A stretch of DNA of 64,000 nucleotides, taken from positions 488,154 through 552,153 of the forward strand of contig NZ_JACHIN010000003.1 of NCBI RefSeq assembly GCF_014203235.1, written 5' to 3'. The notes under the pieces were generated by a model, which had not been told where the DNA came from, did not search any database, and was given only the letters and a program-made list of their open reading frames with translations. A program made the translations under genes and the position numbers. This DNA is from Nonomuraea endophytica (GTDB taxonomy: Bacteria > Actinomycetota > Actinomycetes > Streptosporangiales > Streptosporangiaceae). This document shows, in pieces, positions 8,265 through 16,733 of this stretch (position 1 is its first letter; the number at the start of each line of letters is the position of its first letter).

Positions 8265-9374
8265 TCACGGGCTGAGGGGGATCCACTCCGCGCTCGTCGT
8301 GCAGGACTTCAGGGCCTCGGGGTCGGGCGTGACGCCGATGCCGGGGCCTTCGGGCACGGGCAGTTCGCCGCCGTCCAGGACGAACGGGCGGGTGATGTCG
8401 CGGTGGTAGTAGCGCTCGGTGGCCGAGATGTCGCCGGGCAGCGTGAAGCCGGGCAGGCCGGCCAGCGCCAGGTTGGCCGCCCTGCCGAGGCCGGTCTCCA
8501 GCATTCCGCCGCACCAGACGGGCACCCCGTTGGCCTCGGCCACGTCGTGCACGCGGCGGGCCTCCAGGTAGCCGCCGACGCGGCCGGGCTTGATGTTGAT
8601 GATCGAGCAGGCGCCCGCCCTGATGGCCTCGGCGGCGTCGCGGGCGCTGGTGATGCTCTCGTCCAGGCACACGGGGGTGTCGAGGCGGGCGGCGAGCGCG
8701 GCGTGCGATCGCAGGTCGCCCGGCGCGAAGGGCTGTTCGATCATCGCCAGCCCGTACGCGTCGAGCTGGGCCAGGTGCCGCAGGTCGGCGGGGGTGTAAG
8801 CGGTGTTGGCGTCCACGGTCAGCATCACGCCGGAGCCGAACGTCTCGCGCACCGCCCGGACCGGCTCCAGGTCCCAGCCGGGTTCGATCTTCAGCTTGAT
8901 CCGGGCGTAGCCGGCGGTCAGGTGCTTGTCCACGGTGTCCAGCAGCGCGTCCACGGTCTCGGTGATGCCCACCGAGACGCCCACGCGGACGCGGCGCCGT
9001 ACCCCGCCGAGGTGCTGGGCGAGGCTGACGCGGTGGGCCCGCAGCCAGCAGTCCAGCACCGCCGTCTCCACGGCGGCCTTGGCCATGACGTGGCCGCGCA
9101 GATGCCGCAGGGCGGGCCCGACGGCGGCGGGGTCCAGGCCGTGCGGCGCGAGGGCGGGCAGCACGAAGCGCCTGATCAGGTCCGCGGCCCCGGCCAGGTA
9201 CTCGGGGGAGTAGGTCGGCTCGTCCTCGGCCGCGCACTCGCCCCACCCCTCGACCTCGCCGCTGACCACGCGCACGAGCAGCGCCTCGCGCTCGTGCTGC
9301 GTGCCCAGCGACGTACGGAACGGGCTGACCAGCGGCAGCGCCACCTCCCGCAGTTCGACGCCGTCGATCTTCAC
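8265..9374 (-). CDS. Enolase-superfamily N-acylamino-acid racemase / o-succinylbenzoate synthase-like
   Basis: This 369-residue enolase-superfamily enzyme has the KxK pair (RIKLKIEPGWD), metal ligands in TVDANTAY, MIEQPF and CLDES, and the second catalytic Lys in INIKPGRVGG. This is the MLE/MenC subgroup, which includes o-succinylbenzoate synthase and N-acylamino-acid racemase. Its neighbours (GNAT acyltransferase, N-acyl-D-amino-acid deacylase, peptide importer) favour racemisation of N-acyl amino acids; menaquinone genes are absent. The GTG start overlaps the GNAT stop. Confidence 0.85.
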   Translation of the reverse strand: MKIDGVELREVALPLVSPFRTSLGTQHEREALLVRVVSGEVEGWGECAAEDEPTYSPEYLAGAADLIRRFVLPALAPHGLDPAAVGPALRHLRGHVMAKAAVETAVLDCWLRAHRVSLAQHLGGVRRRVRVGVSVGITETVDALLDTVDKHLTAGYARIKLKIEPGWDLEPVRAVRETFGSGVMLTVDANTAYTPADLRHLAQLDAYGLAMIEQPFAPGDLRSHAALAARLDTPVCLDESITSARDAAEAIRAGACSIINIKPGRVGGYLEARRVHDVAEANGVPVWCGGMLETGLGRAANLALAGLPGFTLPGDISATERYYHRDITRPFVLDGGELPVPEGPGIGVTPDPEALKSCTTSAEWIPLSP

Positions 9375-10135
9375 TTCCCGCCTCCCTTGGCCAGCAGGTA
9401 CCAGCCGCCGCGGGTGAATCCGGTGACCTCGTAGCCCTGGGCCAGCGCGCCGCCGAGCCCTTCCTCCATCGCCGCGCGCCACCGCAGCGCCTCCCGCGGC
9501 GCGGCCGTCCGCAGCGCCTCCACGTCGGCGGGCGTCGCGCACCGCAGCACGTCCGCGCCGTCATGCTCGTGTACGGTCCCCGACTCGTCGACCACGACCA
9601 CTCCACGCTCGGCCCCGTCGGGCGCGGGGGAGGGATCGGGGGCCCACGTCGGCCAGGTCACGAACAGCCGGTCGGAGGGCCCGCCGTCGTTGATGCCGTC
9701 GTGCATCGGCCCGTAGAAGTCGGGCAGGTACGCCACCACCCGCGCGCCCAGCCCGGCCAGGTTGAAGAACGCGTTCCTCCTGACCAGCGGGTCGAAGGTC
9801 CATGAAACGGCGGACAGGCCGCGATCGGCGGCCCACGCCCGCTGGTGCTCCTTCAGCGCCCTGCCGACGCCACGCCCGCGCGCGCCCGCCGCCACGCCCG
9901 CCACGTGCGAGTGCAGACTGCGGTCGCCCGCGATGAAGCCGGCCGCCACACCCGCCAGCTCGCCGTCCAGGAAGGCGCCGCCCACGTACCCGCCGGTGTG
10001 GGCGAAGGCGCACATCAGGTCGAGCGCGAGCGGCGGGTCGTCGCCGGGTCTGGTGCCCCAGACCTCGCGCAGCAACCGGTCGGCCCGCCGCAGCGCCGCG
10101 GTGCCGTCAAGGGAACGGATGAGGAGTTCGGCCAT
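9371..10135 (-). CDS. GNAT N-acyltransferase
   Basis: The 254-residue protein has an acetyl-CoA binding segment GVAAGARGRGVGRALKEHQRAWA (Q/RxxGxG/A type, written here in part). An alternative ATG lies four codons upstream at 10147; neither has a strong ribosome site. It is coupled by GTGA overlap to the racemase-like enzyme. A GNAT beside an N-acylamino-acid racemase and a deacylase suggests it acylates amino acids so that they can be racemised, but this is inference. Confidence 0.8.
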   Translation of the reverse strand: MAELLIRSLDGTAALRRADRLLREVWGTRPGDDPPLALDLMCAFAHTGGYVGGAFLDGELAGVAAGFIAGDRSLHSHVAGVAAGARGRGVGRALKEHQRAWAADRGLSAVSWTFDPLVRRNAFFNLAGLGARVVAYLPDFYGPMHDGINDGGPSDRLFVTWPTWAPDPSPAPDGAERGVVVVDESGTVHEHDGADVLRCATPADVEALRTAAPREALRWRAAMEEGLGGALAQGYEVTGFTRGGWYLLAKGGGK

Positions 10136-10169
10136 GGACCACAGCATCGCGGGGTGGGCCCGCGCGGGC

Positions 10170-10188
10170 GTTGGCGTGCGCGCCCAAC
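10170..10188. promoter_or_regulatory. Inverted repeat near PucR/GNAT junction
   Basis: GTTGG at 10170-10174 and CCAAC at 10184-10188 form an inverted repeat around CGTGCGCGC. The central TTGGCGTGCGCG string recurs at about 19920, upstream of another gene of the same locus. It could be an operator for the PucR-type regulator encoded immediately upstream. Confidence 0.3.
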
Positions 10189-10189
10189 T

Positions 10190-11758
10190 TCACCCGCCCG
10201 CCTTTGTGGCGCCGCTCAGCCGTAGCTGCAGGGCGAGCACCAGGCGGGTGTCCGGGTCGTCCAGCGCGATCAGCTCGCCGATCCTGCGCAGCCGGTAGCG
10301 CAGCGTGTTGGGGTGCAGCGAGAGCAGCTCGGCGGCCCGGGGGACGTCGTAGTGGGCGCCGATCCAGACGGTCAGGCTGCGCACGTAGTCGGTGCCGTGC
10401 TTGGCGTCGTGGCCGGAGACGAGGTCGAGCGGCTCGCCGTACAGGGAGGGTTTGGGGCGCAGCGCGGCGTCCACGTCCATGAGGAACAGCGCGGCCGACA
10501 GCTCTTCGTGCGCGCCGACCGGCTCCTGCGCGAACGGCCCGCAGACCGCGCGCAGCGCCTCCTCGGCCTGACGGGCGCCGGCCGGCACCCCGCCCACGCT
10601 CTCCGCGGTACGGCCCAGCCCGGCCCGCCACCCGCCGCCCAGCCGTTCGCTCACCCTGGCCAGCGTGTCCAGGGTGATCCGGCGCAGCAGCGGCGCGCCC
10701 GCCTCGGCGGCGACGATCGCGTAGGCGCGGCCCCGCGCCACGCCCGCCGCCGCCCTGATCCGGTAGGCCAGGTAGGCGGTGCGCAGCATGTCGGCGGCGT
10801 GGGCTGCGGCGAAGGCGTCGGCGGCGCCCGCGTACGGGCCGAGCGTCACCACGGTGAGCGGCTCGCCCGGCAGCAGGCCGAAGGAGGTGGCCAGCTCGTC
10901 CACGGCGCCGACGCCCCGCAGCAGCCAGCCCAGGCACTCGTCGCGCCGCCGTCGCGCCTCGTCGGCGGCCAGGTTGATCCGCGCCAGGTGCGGGGCCGCG
11001 GCGGCGGCCGCCTCGATGAGCGCCACCTCGGCGTCGGAGGCAAGGGGCTGGTCGGCCTGCACCGCCCAGATCGTGCCGAGCGCCTCGCCGTGGGCGCGGA
11101 TGGCGATGGCCAGGCGGGGGTAGAACTCGCGCGGCGTGTAGCTCCAGACCGCGCCGTCGGCGCGCAGCACGCCCGAGTATTCCTCGGCGTTGGTCGGGTG
11201 CTCGGGCACCCTGCGGCCCAGGATGCCCTCCTTACGCAGGTCGTCGATGCGCTGGCCCTCCACGGTGGAGTAGGCCAGCACCCGCATCGCCAGGTCCTCG
11301 ATCGCCACCGCGCCGCCCACCTTGCGGGCCACCTCGTTGGCCAGCGCGAACAGGTCGGCCGCGCGGGTGCCGCCCGGGTCCTGGGCCGGGCCGACCAGTG
11401 CGAGGAGGGCGTCGATCAGCGAGTAGAGCTGACCCCACGACAGCTCCGGCGGCACGGCCAGCAGCGCGGTGCCCGCCGCCTCGGCCGCCGCGGCCAGCGT
11501 GGCCGGGTCGCGGGTGCCGGGCTTGACGAACACCGCGGCCACCCGGCTCTCGCCCGCGCGGGCCAGGATCTCGGCCGATGGCCGCCCGGTCACCAGCAGC
11601 GCCGCCCCGTCGAGCCCGGCCGGCGTCTCTTCGGGATCGTAGATGACCGGCGAGCCGACCAGCGGCTCCCTGCCGCGCGGCAGGGCCAGCGGGCGCGCCA
11701 CCTCGGGCCCGAGGCTGTCGACCAGGACGCCCAGCGTGACCCGCCCACCGGCCGTCAC
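10190..11758 (-). CDS. PucR/CdaR-family transcriptional regulator
   Basis: The 522-residue cytoplasmic regulator has an N-terminal PucR-type sensing domain, a central GGDEF-like CdaR region and a C-terminal PucR helix-turn-helix (LSLHPNTLRYRLRRIGEL). The GTG start overlaps the deacylase stop by four bases. PucR-family proteins often sense purine- or amino-acid-derived metabolites and activate adjacent catabolic genes. Here it sits in the middle of the putative D-amino acid/peptide locus and most likely controls it. Confidence 0.88.
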   Translation of the reverse strand: MTAGGRVTLGVLVDSLGPEVARPLALPRGREPLVGSPVIYDPEETPAGLDGAALLVTGRPSAEILARAGESRVAAVFVKPGTRDPATLAAAAEAAGTALLAVPPELSWGQLYSLIDALLALVGPAQDPGGTRAADLFALANEVARKVGGAVAIEDLAMRVLAYSTVEGQRIDDLRKEGILGRRVPEHPTNAEEYSGVLRADGAVWSYTPREFYPRLAIAIRAHGEALGTIWAVQADQPLASDAEVALIEAAAAAAPHLARINLAADEARRRRDECLGWLLRGVGAVDELATSFGLLPGEPLTVVTLGPYAGAADAFAAAHAADMLRTAYLAYRIRAAAGVARGRAYAIVAAEAGAPLLRRITLDTLARVSERLGGGWRAGLGRTAESVGGVPAGARQAEEALRAVCGPFAQEPVGAHEELSAALFLMDVDAALRPKPSLYGEPLDLVSGHDAKHGTDYVRSLTVWIGAHYDVPRAAELLSLHPNTLRYRLRRIGELIALDDPDTRLVLALQLRLSGATKAGG

Positions 11759-13290
11759 CGGGCTCCTCGCCGCAGGATCCGGCCGTGCCTGCCGCCGGTG
11801 AACTCGCCGTCGGCGATCACCTGATGCCCGGCGAGGAAGACGTGCCCGACGCCGGTGGGCCGCACGTCCGGCTCCTCGTAGGTGCCCGCGTGGCCGATCC
11901 GGTCCCGGTCGAGGACGACCACGTCGGCGATCGCCCCGGGCGCCAGCCAGCCGCGGCCCTCCAGTCCGAACTGGGCCGCCGCGGCGGAGCTGACCTTGCG
12001 GATCGCCTCGGGCATCTCCTCCTCGGTGACGTACTCGCCCAGGTAGACGGGGAAGGCGCCGAAGGTGCGCGGATGGTTGGGCCCGATCGGCGGCCCGCCG
12101 TCGGAGCCGACCGACACCAGCGGGTCGGCCAGGAAGGCGCGCAGATCGCTCTCGTGCATGGTGTGGAAGACGCCGGAGGCCTGCGGGTCCAGCCGCACCA
12201 GCTCGCACAGCGTCTCCCACGGGTCGCCGCCCAGGTCGGACAGCCGCTTGCCGGCGACGCCCGGGCCGGTGTGCGTGAGGATCTGCACGTCGGCCGGGTG
12301 CAGCTCGCGCCAGATGCCGACGCCGGTGCCGGTGTCCGGGCTCTCGGCCAGCGCGCGCAGCGCCGCCCGCTCGGCCGGGTCTGCGAGCCTGGCCATCAGC
12401 GCCTCCGTGCCGCCCTCGCACGCCGCCGGCGGCAGCACGGCCACCAGCCCGGTGCCGAAGGCGAGGTAGGGGTAGACGTCGGCGCGCACGTCCACGCCCG
12501 CGCGCCGGGCTCCGGCCAGCTTGTCCAGCACCATCGCCGACGCGCCGTGCACCGCCCGTCCCGACGCCTTGCAGTGCGAGACCTGCAGCCGCACGCCCGC
12601 CCGCCGCGCCACCGTGATCGCCTCGTCGAGCGCGTCGGCGAGCCCCTCGCTCTCACTGCGCATGTGCGTCGCGTACGGCAGGCCCCATCGCTTGCCCACC
12701 AGCGCCAGCGCGACCAGTTCGTCAACGTTCGCGTAGGCGCCGGGCACGTACTCCAGGCCGCTGGAGAGCCCGGCGGCGCCCGCCTCGAAGCTCTGGGCGG
12801 CCAGCTCGCACATGTGCGCCAACTGCTCCGGCGTGATCTCGGCGCTCATGCCCGAGGCGGCCAGGCGCAGCGTGTTGTGACCGACCAGGACGGCGAGGTT
12901 GTTGCTCGGACCGGCGGCCTCGGCGGCGTCGAGGTAGTCGCCGAACGCGCGGAACTCATGGCTCGACAGCAGGGACGGCATGAATCCGCTGGTCAGCGGG
13001 TCGGTGGGGCCGCAGGAGAAGCCGCAGTTGCCGACGATCTCGGTGGTGACGCCCTGGAACAGCTTGAACGGCTGCGGCTCGTCCAGGAACGGCACGGTGT
13101 CGGAGTGGCTGTGCGGATCCACGAAGCCCGGGGCGACGACGAGACCGGAGACGTCGATCACCCGGCGGGCCGGGCCGAGGCCGCGGCCGACCGCGGTGAC
13201 GCGGCTCCCGGTGATCGCGACGTCGGCGGTCCGGGGCGGGCCGCCGAGGCCGTCGTGGACGGTTCCGTCGCGTAGGAGCAGGTCATGCAT
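11755..13290 (-). CDS. N-acyl-D-amino-acid deacylase (D-aminoacylase family)
   Basis: The 511-residue amidohydrolase carries the metal-binding signature VAPGFVDPHSHSD near residue 55 and the family-typical GLSSGLEYVPGAYA block. Later come the THMRSE and SDGGPPIGPNHPR metal-site segments. Members hydrolyse N-acyl-D-amino acids or D-amino-acid-containing dipeptides. It is downstream of an oligopeptide importer and upstream of a PucR regulator in the same orientation, consistent with use of imported D-residue peptides. Confidence 0.87.
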   Translation of the reverse strand: MHDLLLRDGTVHDGLGGPPRTADVAITGSRVTAVGRGLGPARRVIDVSGLVVAPGFVDPHSHSDTVPFLDEPQPFKLFQGVTTEIVGNCGFSCGPTDPLTSGFMPSLLSSHEFRAFGDYLDAAEAAGPSNNLAVLVGHNTLRLAASGMSAEITPEQLAHMCELAAQSFEAGAAGLSSGLEYVPGAYANVDELVALALVGKRWGLPYATHMRSESEGLADALDEAITVARRAGVRLQVSHCKASGRAVHGASAMVLDKLAGARRAGVDVRADVYPYLAFGTGLVAVLPPAACEGGTEALMARLADPAERAALRALAESPDTGTGVGIWRELHPADVQILTHTGPGVAGKRLSDLGGDPWETLCELVRLDPQASGVFHTMHESDLRAFLADPLVSVGSDGGPPIGPNHPRTFGAFPVYLGEYVTEEEMPEAIRKVSSAAAAQFGLEGRGWLAPGAIADVVVLDRDRIGHAGTYEEPDVRPTGVGHVFLAGHQVIADGEFTGGRHGRILRRGAR

Positions 13291-13344
13291 GGTGAAAGAC
13301 TCCCCTGCCCGGTGTCGCGGGCGCTAGTGAGAAAGGCCGAAATG

Positions 13345-15009
13345 TCATGGGATAGCTGGTACGGAGGCCAAGAGGCGGCGCGTGTAGTCGTGGGCGGGGG
13401 AGTCGAGGACCTCGGCGGTGCCGCCGCTCTCCACCACCTCGCCGCGCGAGAGCACCACCAGCCGGTCGGCCAGTTGCCTGACCACCGCGAGGTCGTGGGT
13501 GATGAACAGCATGCTGCCGCCCACCTCCCGCAGCAGCTCCAGCACGTGGGCCTGGACCGAGACGTCCAGCGAGGCCACGGGCTCGTCACAGATCAGCAGC
13601 TCTGGCCGGACCGACAGCGCCCTGGCGATGGCCACGCGCTGCCGCTCGCCGCCCGACAGGCCCGCGGGACGCCGACCGGCGTAGGAGGCGGGCAGGCCGA
13701 CGAGCTCCAGCAGTTCGCGCACGCCCAGCCTGCCCTCCTCCGGGCCCTGCGCGGCGGCCTCGGCCAGCGCGGCGCCGACGGTCATGGCCGGGTTGAGCGA
13801 GGTCGAGGGGTCCTGGAAGACGCACTGCACGAGCCGGTGCCGGGGGCGTACGGCGTCGGCCAGCGCGACCGTGCCCGAATCGGGGGCGACCAGCCCGAGG
13901 ACGCAGCGGGCCAGCGTGGTCTTGCCCGAGCCCGAGCCGCCGACCACGCCGACGGTCTCGCCCCGGCCCACGTGCAAGGAGACGCCGCCGAGCGCGACGT
14001 GCCCGCCGTAGCGTTTGCGCAGGTCGGTGACGCGCAGCACCTCAGCCCCCGCGGCCGGGCGTTCGGGCGGCGTGGCCTCCTCCACGTGGGGGCGGGGACG
14101 CACCTCGTGCAGGCACGCCGTGCGGCGGCCGGGACCCAGCTCGCGCAGCGGCGGCCGCTCTTCCTCGCACGCGTGCGTCGCCTGGTCGCAGCGGGCGGCG
14201 AACGCGCACGTGGCCGCCACCTGCGCGGCCGTGGGAACGCTGCCCCTGATGCCGCTCAGCCGGGCCAGGCGGCGGTCCGCGGCCGGCACCGCGGCCAGCA
14301 GCCCGGCGGTGTACGGGTGCGCGGGGGACTTGGCCAGCTCGGCGGCCGGGCCCTGCTCGACGACGCGGCCCGCGTACATGACGGCGACCCTGTCGCACAG
14401 CTCGAAGGCCACCCGCAGGTCGTGGGTGATGAGCAGCACGCCCATGCCGCGCGCCGCCTGCACGCTCTTGATCAGCATGAGGATGTCGTGCTGCGTGGTG
14501 GCGTCCAGGGCCGTGGTGGGCTCGTCGGCGATGAGCAGCTCGGGGTCGCCCGCCAGCGCGGCGGCCAGCGCCACCCGCTGACGCATCCCGCCGGACAACT
14601 GGAAGGGATGGCGCCCGGCCACGCGGGGGTCGTCGATCCCGACCTCGGCCAGCCGCCGCGCCACCTCCGCCCGGCTCTCGCGGCCCCGCAGCGACTCGGC
14701 GATGTGGGCGCCGGCCGTTCGCAGCGGGTTCAGCATGGCGAAGGGGTCCTGCATGAGCAGGCTCACCCGGGTGCCGCGCACCGAACGCCACCTCCGCTCG
14801 CGCGCGCCCAGGAACTCCCTGCCGTCGAAGGCCACCGAGCCCTCGGCCCGCAGCCCCTTCGGCAGCAGCCCGGCAGCGGCCCGCGCGGTCAGCGACTTGC
14901 CGCTGCCCGACTCGCCGACCAGGCCCACGGTCTCACCCGGCGAGACCTCCAGGTCGACGCCGTCCACGATGAGCCCGGCCCCGGCCACGCGCAGAGCGGA
15001 GATCCTCAT
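13345..15009 (-). CDS. Oligopeptide ABC transporter, two ATPases fused (DppD-DppF type)
   Basis: The 554-residue protein has two complete nucleotide-binding domains. The first has GESGSGKS, LSGGMRQRV and LLIADEPTTALD. A Cys-rich oligo_HPY-like segment follows (CAFAARCDQATHACEEERP), then the second with GGSGSGKT, LSGGERQRV and LLICDEPVASLD. It energises the two permeases encoded just upstream. The ATG overlaps the DppC stop by four bases. The fusion of both ATPases is common in actinomycetes. Confidence 0.92.
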   Translation of the reverse strand: MRISALRVAGAGLIVDGVDLEVSPGETVGLVGESGSGKSLTARAAAGLLPKGLRAEGSVAFDGREFLGARERRWRSVRGTRVSLLMQDPFAMLNPLRTAGAHIAESLRGRESRAEVARRLAEVGIDDPRVAGRHPFQLSGGMRQRVALAAALAGDPELLIADEPTTALDATTQHDILMLIKSVQAARGMGVLLITHDLRVAFELCDRVAVMYAGRVVEQGPAAELAKSPAHPYTAGLLAAVPAADRRLARLSGIRGSVPTAAQVAATCAFAARCDQATHACEEERPPLRELGPGRRTACLHEVRPRPHVEEATPPERPAAGAEVLRVTDLRKRYGGHVALGGVSLHVGRGETVGVVGGSGSGKTTLARCVLGLVAPDSGTVALADAVRPRHRLVQCVFQDPSTSLNPAMTVGAALAEAAAQGPEEGRLGVRELLELVGLPASYAGRRPAGLSGGERQRVAIARALSVRPELLICDEPVASLDVSVQAHVLELLREVGGSMLFITHDLAVVRQLADRLVVLSRGEVVESGGTAEVLDSPAHDYTRRLLASVPAIP

Positions 15010-15800
15010 CGCAGCCCTCCCTTCGACAGCGACTCGAACGCCCGGTCGCCCAGCAGGGTCGCCGTGCAGGCGACCACGGTGATCAGCGCCGCGGGGGCGA
15101 TGGCCGCCCACGGGTTCAGGTCGAGCAGGCCGCGGTTCTCCTCGACCATCAGGCCCCAGTCGGGCGTGCCCGCCGGCAGCCCGACGCCCAGGAACGACAG
15201 CCCGGCCAGCGCCACCAGCGCGGCCACGAAGCTGAGCAGCGCACTGGCCACCACCGTGGGCGCGAGGTTCGGCAGCAGGTGCCTGAACATGATCCGCGCC
15301 GGGCGCAGCCCCAGCGTCCTGGCCGCCTCCGCGTACGCGAGCTCGCGCTGGGCCAGGGTGAGGCTGCGGATCACCCGGATGTCGCCCGGCGTGAACAGCA
15401 CCGCCATGGCCAGGACGGCCCAGCCGTACCCGCCGCCGAGCACGCCCACGACCACGATCAGCACGAGCATGCCCGGCAGCGCGATGGCCAGGTCGACCGT
15501 GCGCATCATGACCGCGTCCACCCAGCCCCGCCGGTAGCCGGCCAGCAGCCCGAGCGAGGTGCTCAGCAGCATCGTGCAGACGGCCACCACCACCGGCCAC
15601 AGCAGCGCCGAGCCCGCCCCGGCCAGCAGCCGCGACAGCACGTCGCGGCCCAGGTCGTCGGTGCCGAGCCAGTGCGCCGCGCTCGGGCCTGCCGCGCCGA
15701 GCGCGAGATCCTGCGCGCCCGGATCGTACGGCGCCAGCCACGTCCCCGCCACGGCCGCCACCAGCGCCAGCCCCAGCACACCCGTCAGGAACACCCTCAT
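15006..15800 (-). CDS. Oligopeptide ABC transporter permease (DppC/OppC-like)
   Basis: The 264-residue inner-membrane permease has the GTDDLGRDVLSRLLAG entry motif and the cytoplasmic EAARTLGLRPARI coupling loop that contacts the ATPase. ATGA overlaps link it to DppB upstream and to the fused ATPase downstream. It forms one half of the membrane channel. Confidence 0.92.
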   Translation of the reverse strand: MRVFLTGVLGLALVAAVAGTWLAPYDPGAQDLALGAAGPSAAHWLGTDDLGRDVLSRLLAGAGSALLWPVVVAVCTMLLSTSLGLLAGYRRGWVDAVMMRTVDLAIALPGMLVLIVVVGVLGGGYGWAVLAMAVLFTPGDIRVIRSLTLAQRELAYAEAARTLGLRPARIMFRHLLPNLAPTVVASALLSFVAALVALAGLSFLGVGLPAGTPDWGLMVEENRGLLDLNPWAAIAPAALITVVACTATLLGDRAFESLSKGGLR

Positions 15801-16732
15801 GCCCGCCGCCTCACCCTCGGGTCGACGGCCACGTAGGCCAGGTCGATGAGCAGGTTCACGGCGATCACGATCGCGCCGCCGAGCAGGACGAGCGCCTGCA
15901 CCACCGGGATGTCCTTCTGGCCGACGGCGCCGATCAGCAGCGCGCCGAGGCCGTGCAGCCCGAAGGCCTGCTCGACGAAGACCGAGCCGGTCAGGTTGGC
16001 CGCCAGCAGCAGCCCGCCCACGGTCAGCACCGGCAGCGCCGCGTTGCGCAGCGCGTAGCTGATCCACACGCGCCGCCTGGGCAGGCCGCGGGCTCTGGCG
16101 AAGGTCAAGAAGTCCTGCGCGGCCAGGTCGAGCGCGGCGGCGCGCATCTGCCTGACCACGATCGCCGCCTGCGCCGTGGCCAGCGCGATCGCCGGCAGCG
16201 TCAGGTGGGTCAGCCGTTCCAGCGGGGTGTCCCCGGCGCCGAAGACGGGGAACCAGCCCAGCGTGACGGCGAAGCCGTACAGCAGCAGGATGCTCAGCGC
16301 GAACGGCGGTACCGACAGCGCGACCAGCGAGGTCAGCGTGATGCCCTGGTCGAGGGCGCCGCCGCGGCGCATCGCGGCGGCGAGGCCGGCAGGCACGCCG
16401 ACCACCACCGTGAGCGTGAGCGCGTAGCCGGCGAGGGCGGCCGTGACGGGCAGCCGCTCGGCGAGCACGGCGGTGACGGGCTCGCGGGAGTAGATCGAGG
16501 TGCCGAAGTCGCCGCGCACCGCGTCGCCGAGCCAGCGCGCGTAGCGGACGGGGAAGGGGTCGTCGAGGTGGTACTGCTCGCGGATGGCCGCCCTGGTCTC
16601 CGGCGTGGACGGGCGGCCGCCCAGCAGCACGTGCTCGGGGCCGCCCGGCGCCGCCGCCAGCAGACCGTAGGTGAGCACCGACAGCACGCCGAGCAGCAGG
16701 ATCGCCGAGCACAGGCGTTTGACGACCGCCAT
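15797..16732 (-). CDS. Oligopeptide ABC transporter permease (DppB/OppB-like)
   Basis: The 311-residue permease has the long periplasmic loop after the first helix (REQYHLDDPFPVRYARWLGDAVRGDFGTS, quoted in part), typical for DppB. The coupling loop is FARARGLPRRRVW, and the end is DLAYVAVDPRVR. It pairs with the DppC-like subunit. It begins one base after the binding-protein gene stop. Confidence 0.92.
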   Translation of the reverse strand: MAVVKRLCSAILLLGVLSVLTYGLLAAAPGGPEHVLLGGRPSTPETRAAIREQYHLDDPFPVRYARWLGDAVRGDFGTSIYSREPVTAVLAERLPVTAALAGYALTLTVVVGVPAGLAAAMRRGGALDQGITLTSLVALSVPPFALSILLLYGFAVTLGWFPVFGAGDTPLERLTHLTLPAIALATAQAAIVVRQMRAAALDLAAQDFLTFARARGLPRRRVWISYALRNAALPVLTVGGLLLAANLTGSVFVEQAFGLHGLGALLIGAVGQKDIPVVQALVLLGGAIVIAVNLLIDLAYVAVDPRVRRRA

Positions 16733-16733
16733 G

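Noticed and set aside
8265..9374. menC (menaquinone o-succinylbenzoate synthase)
   Set aside because: Fold and residues allow it, but no men genes are nearby and the neighbours handle acylated amino acids.
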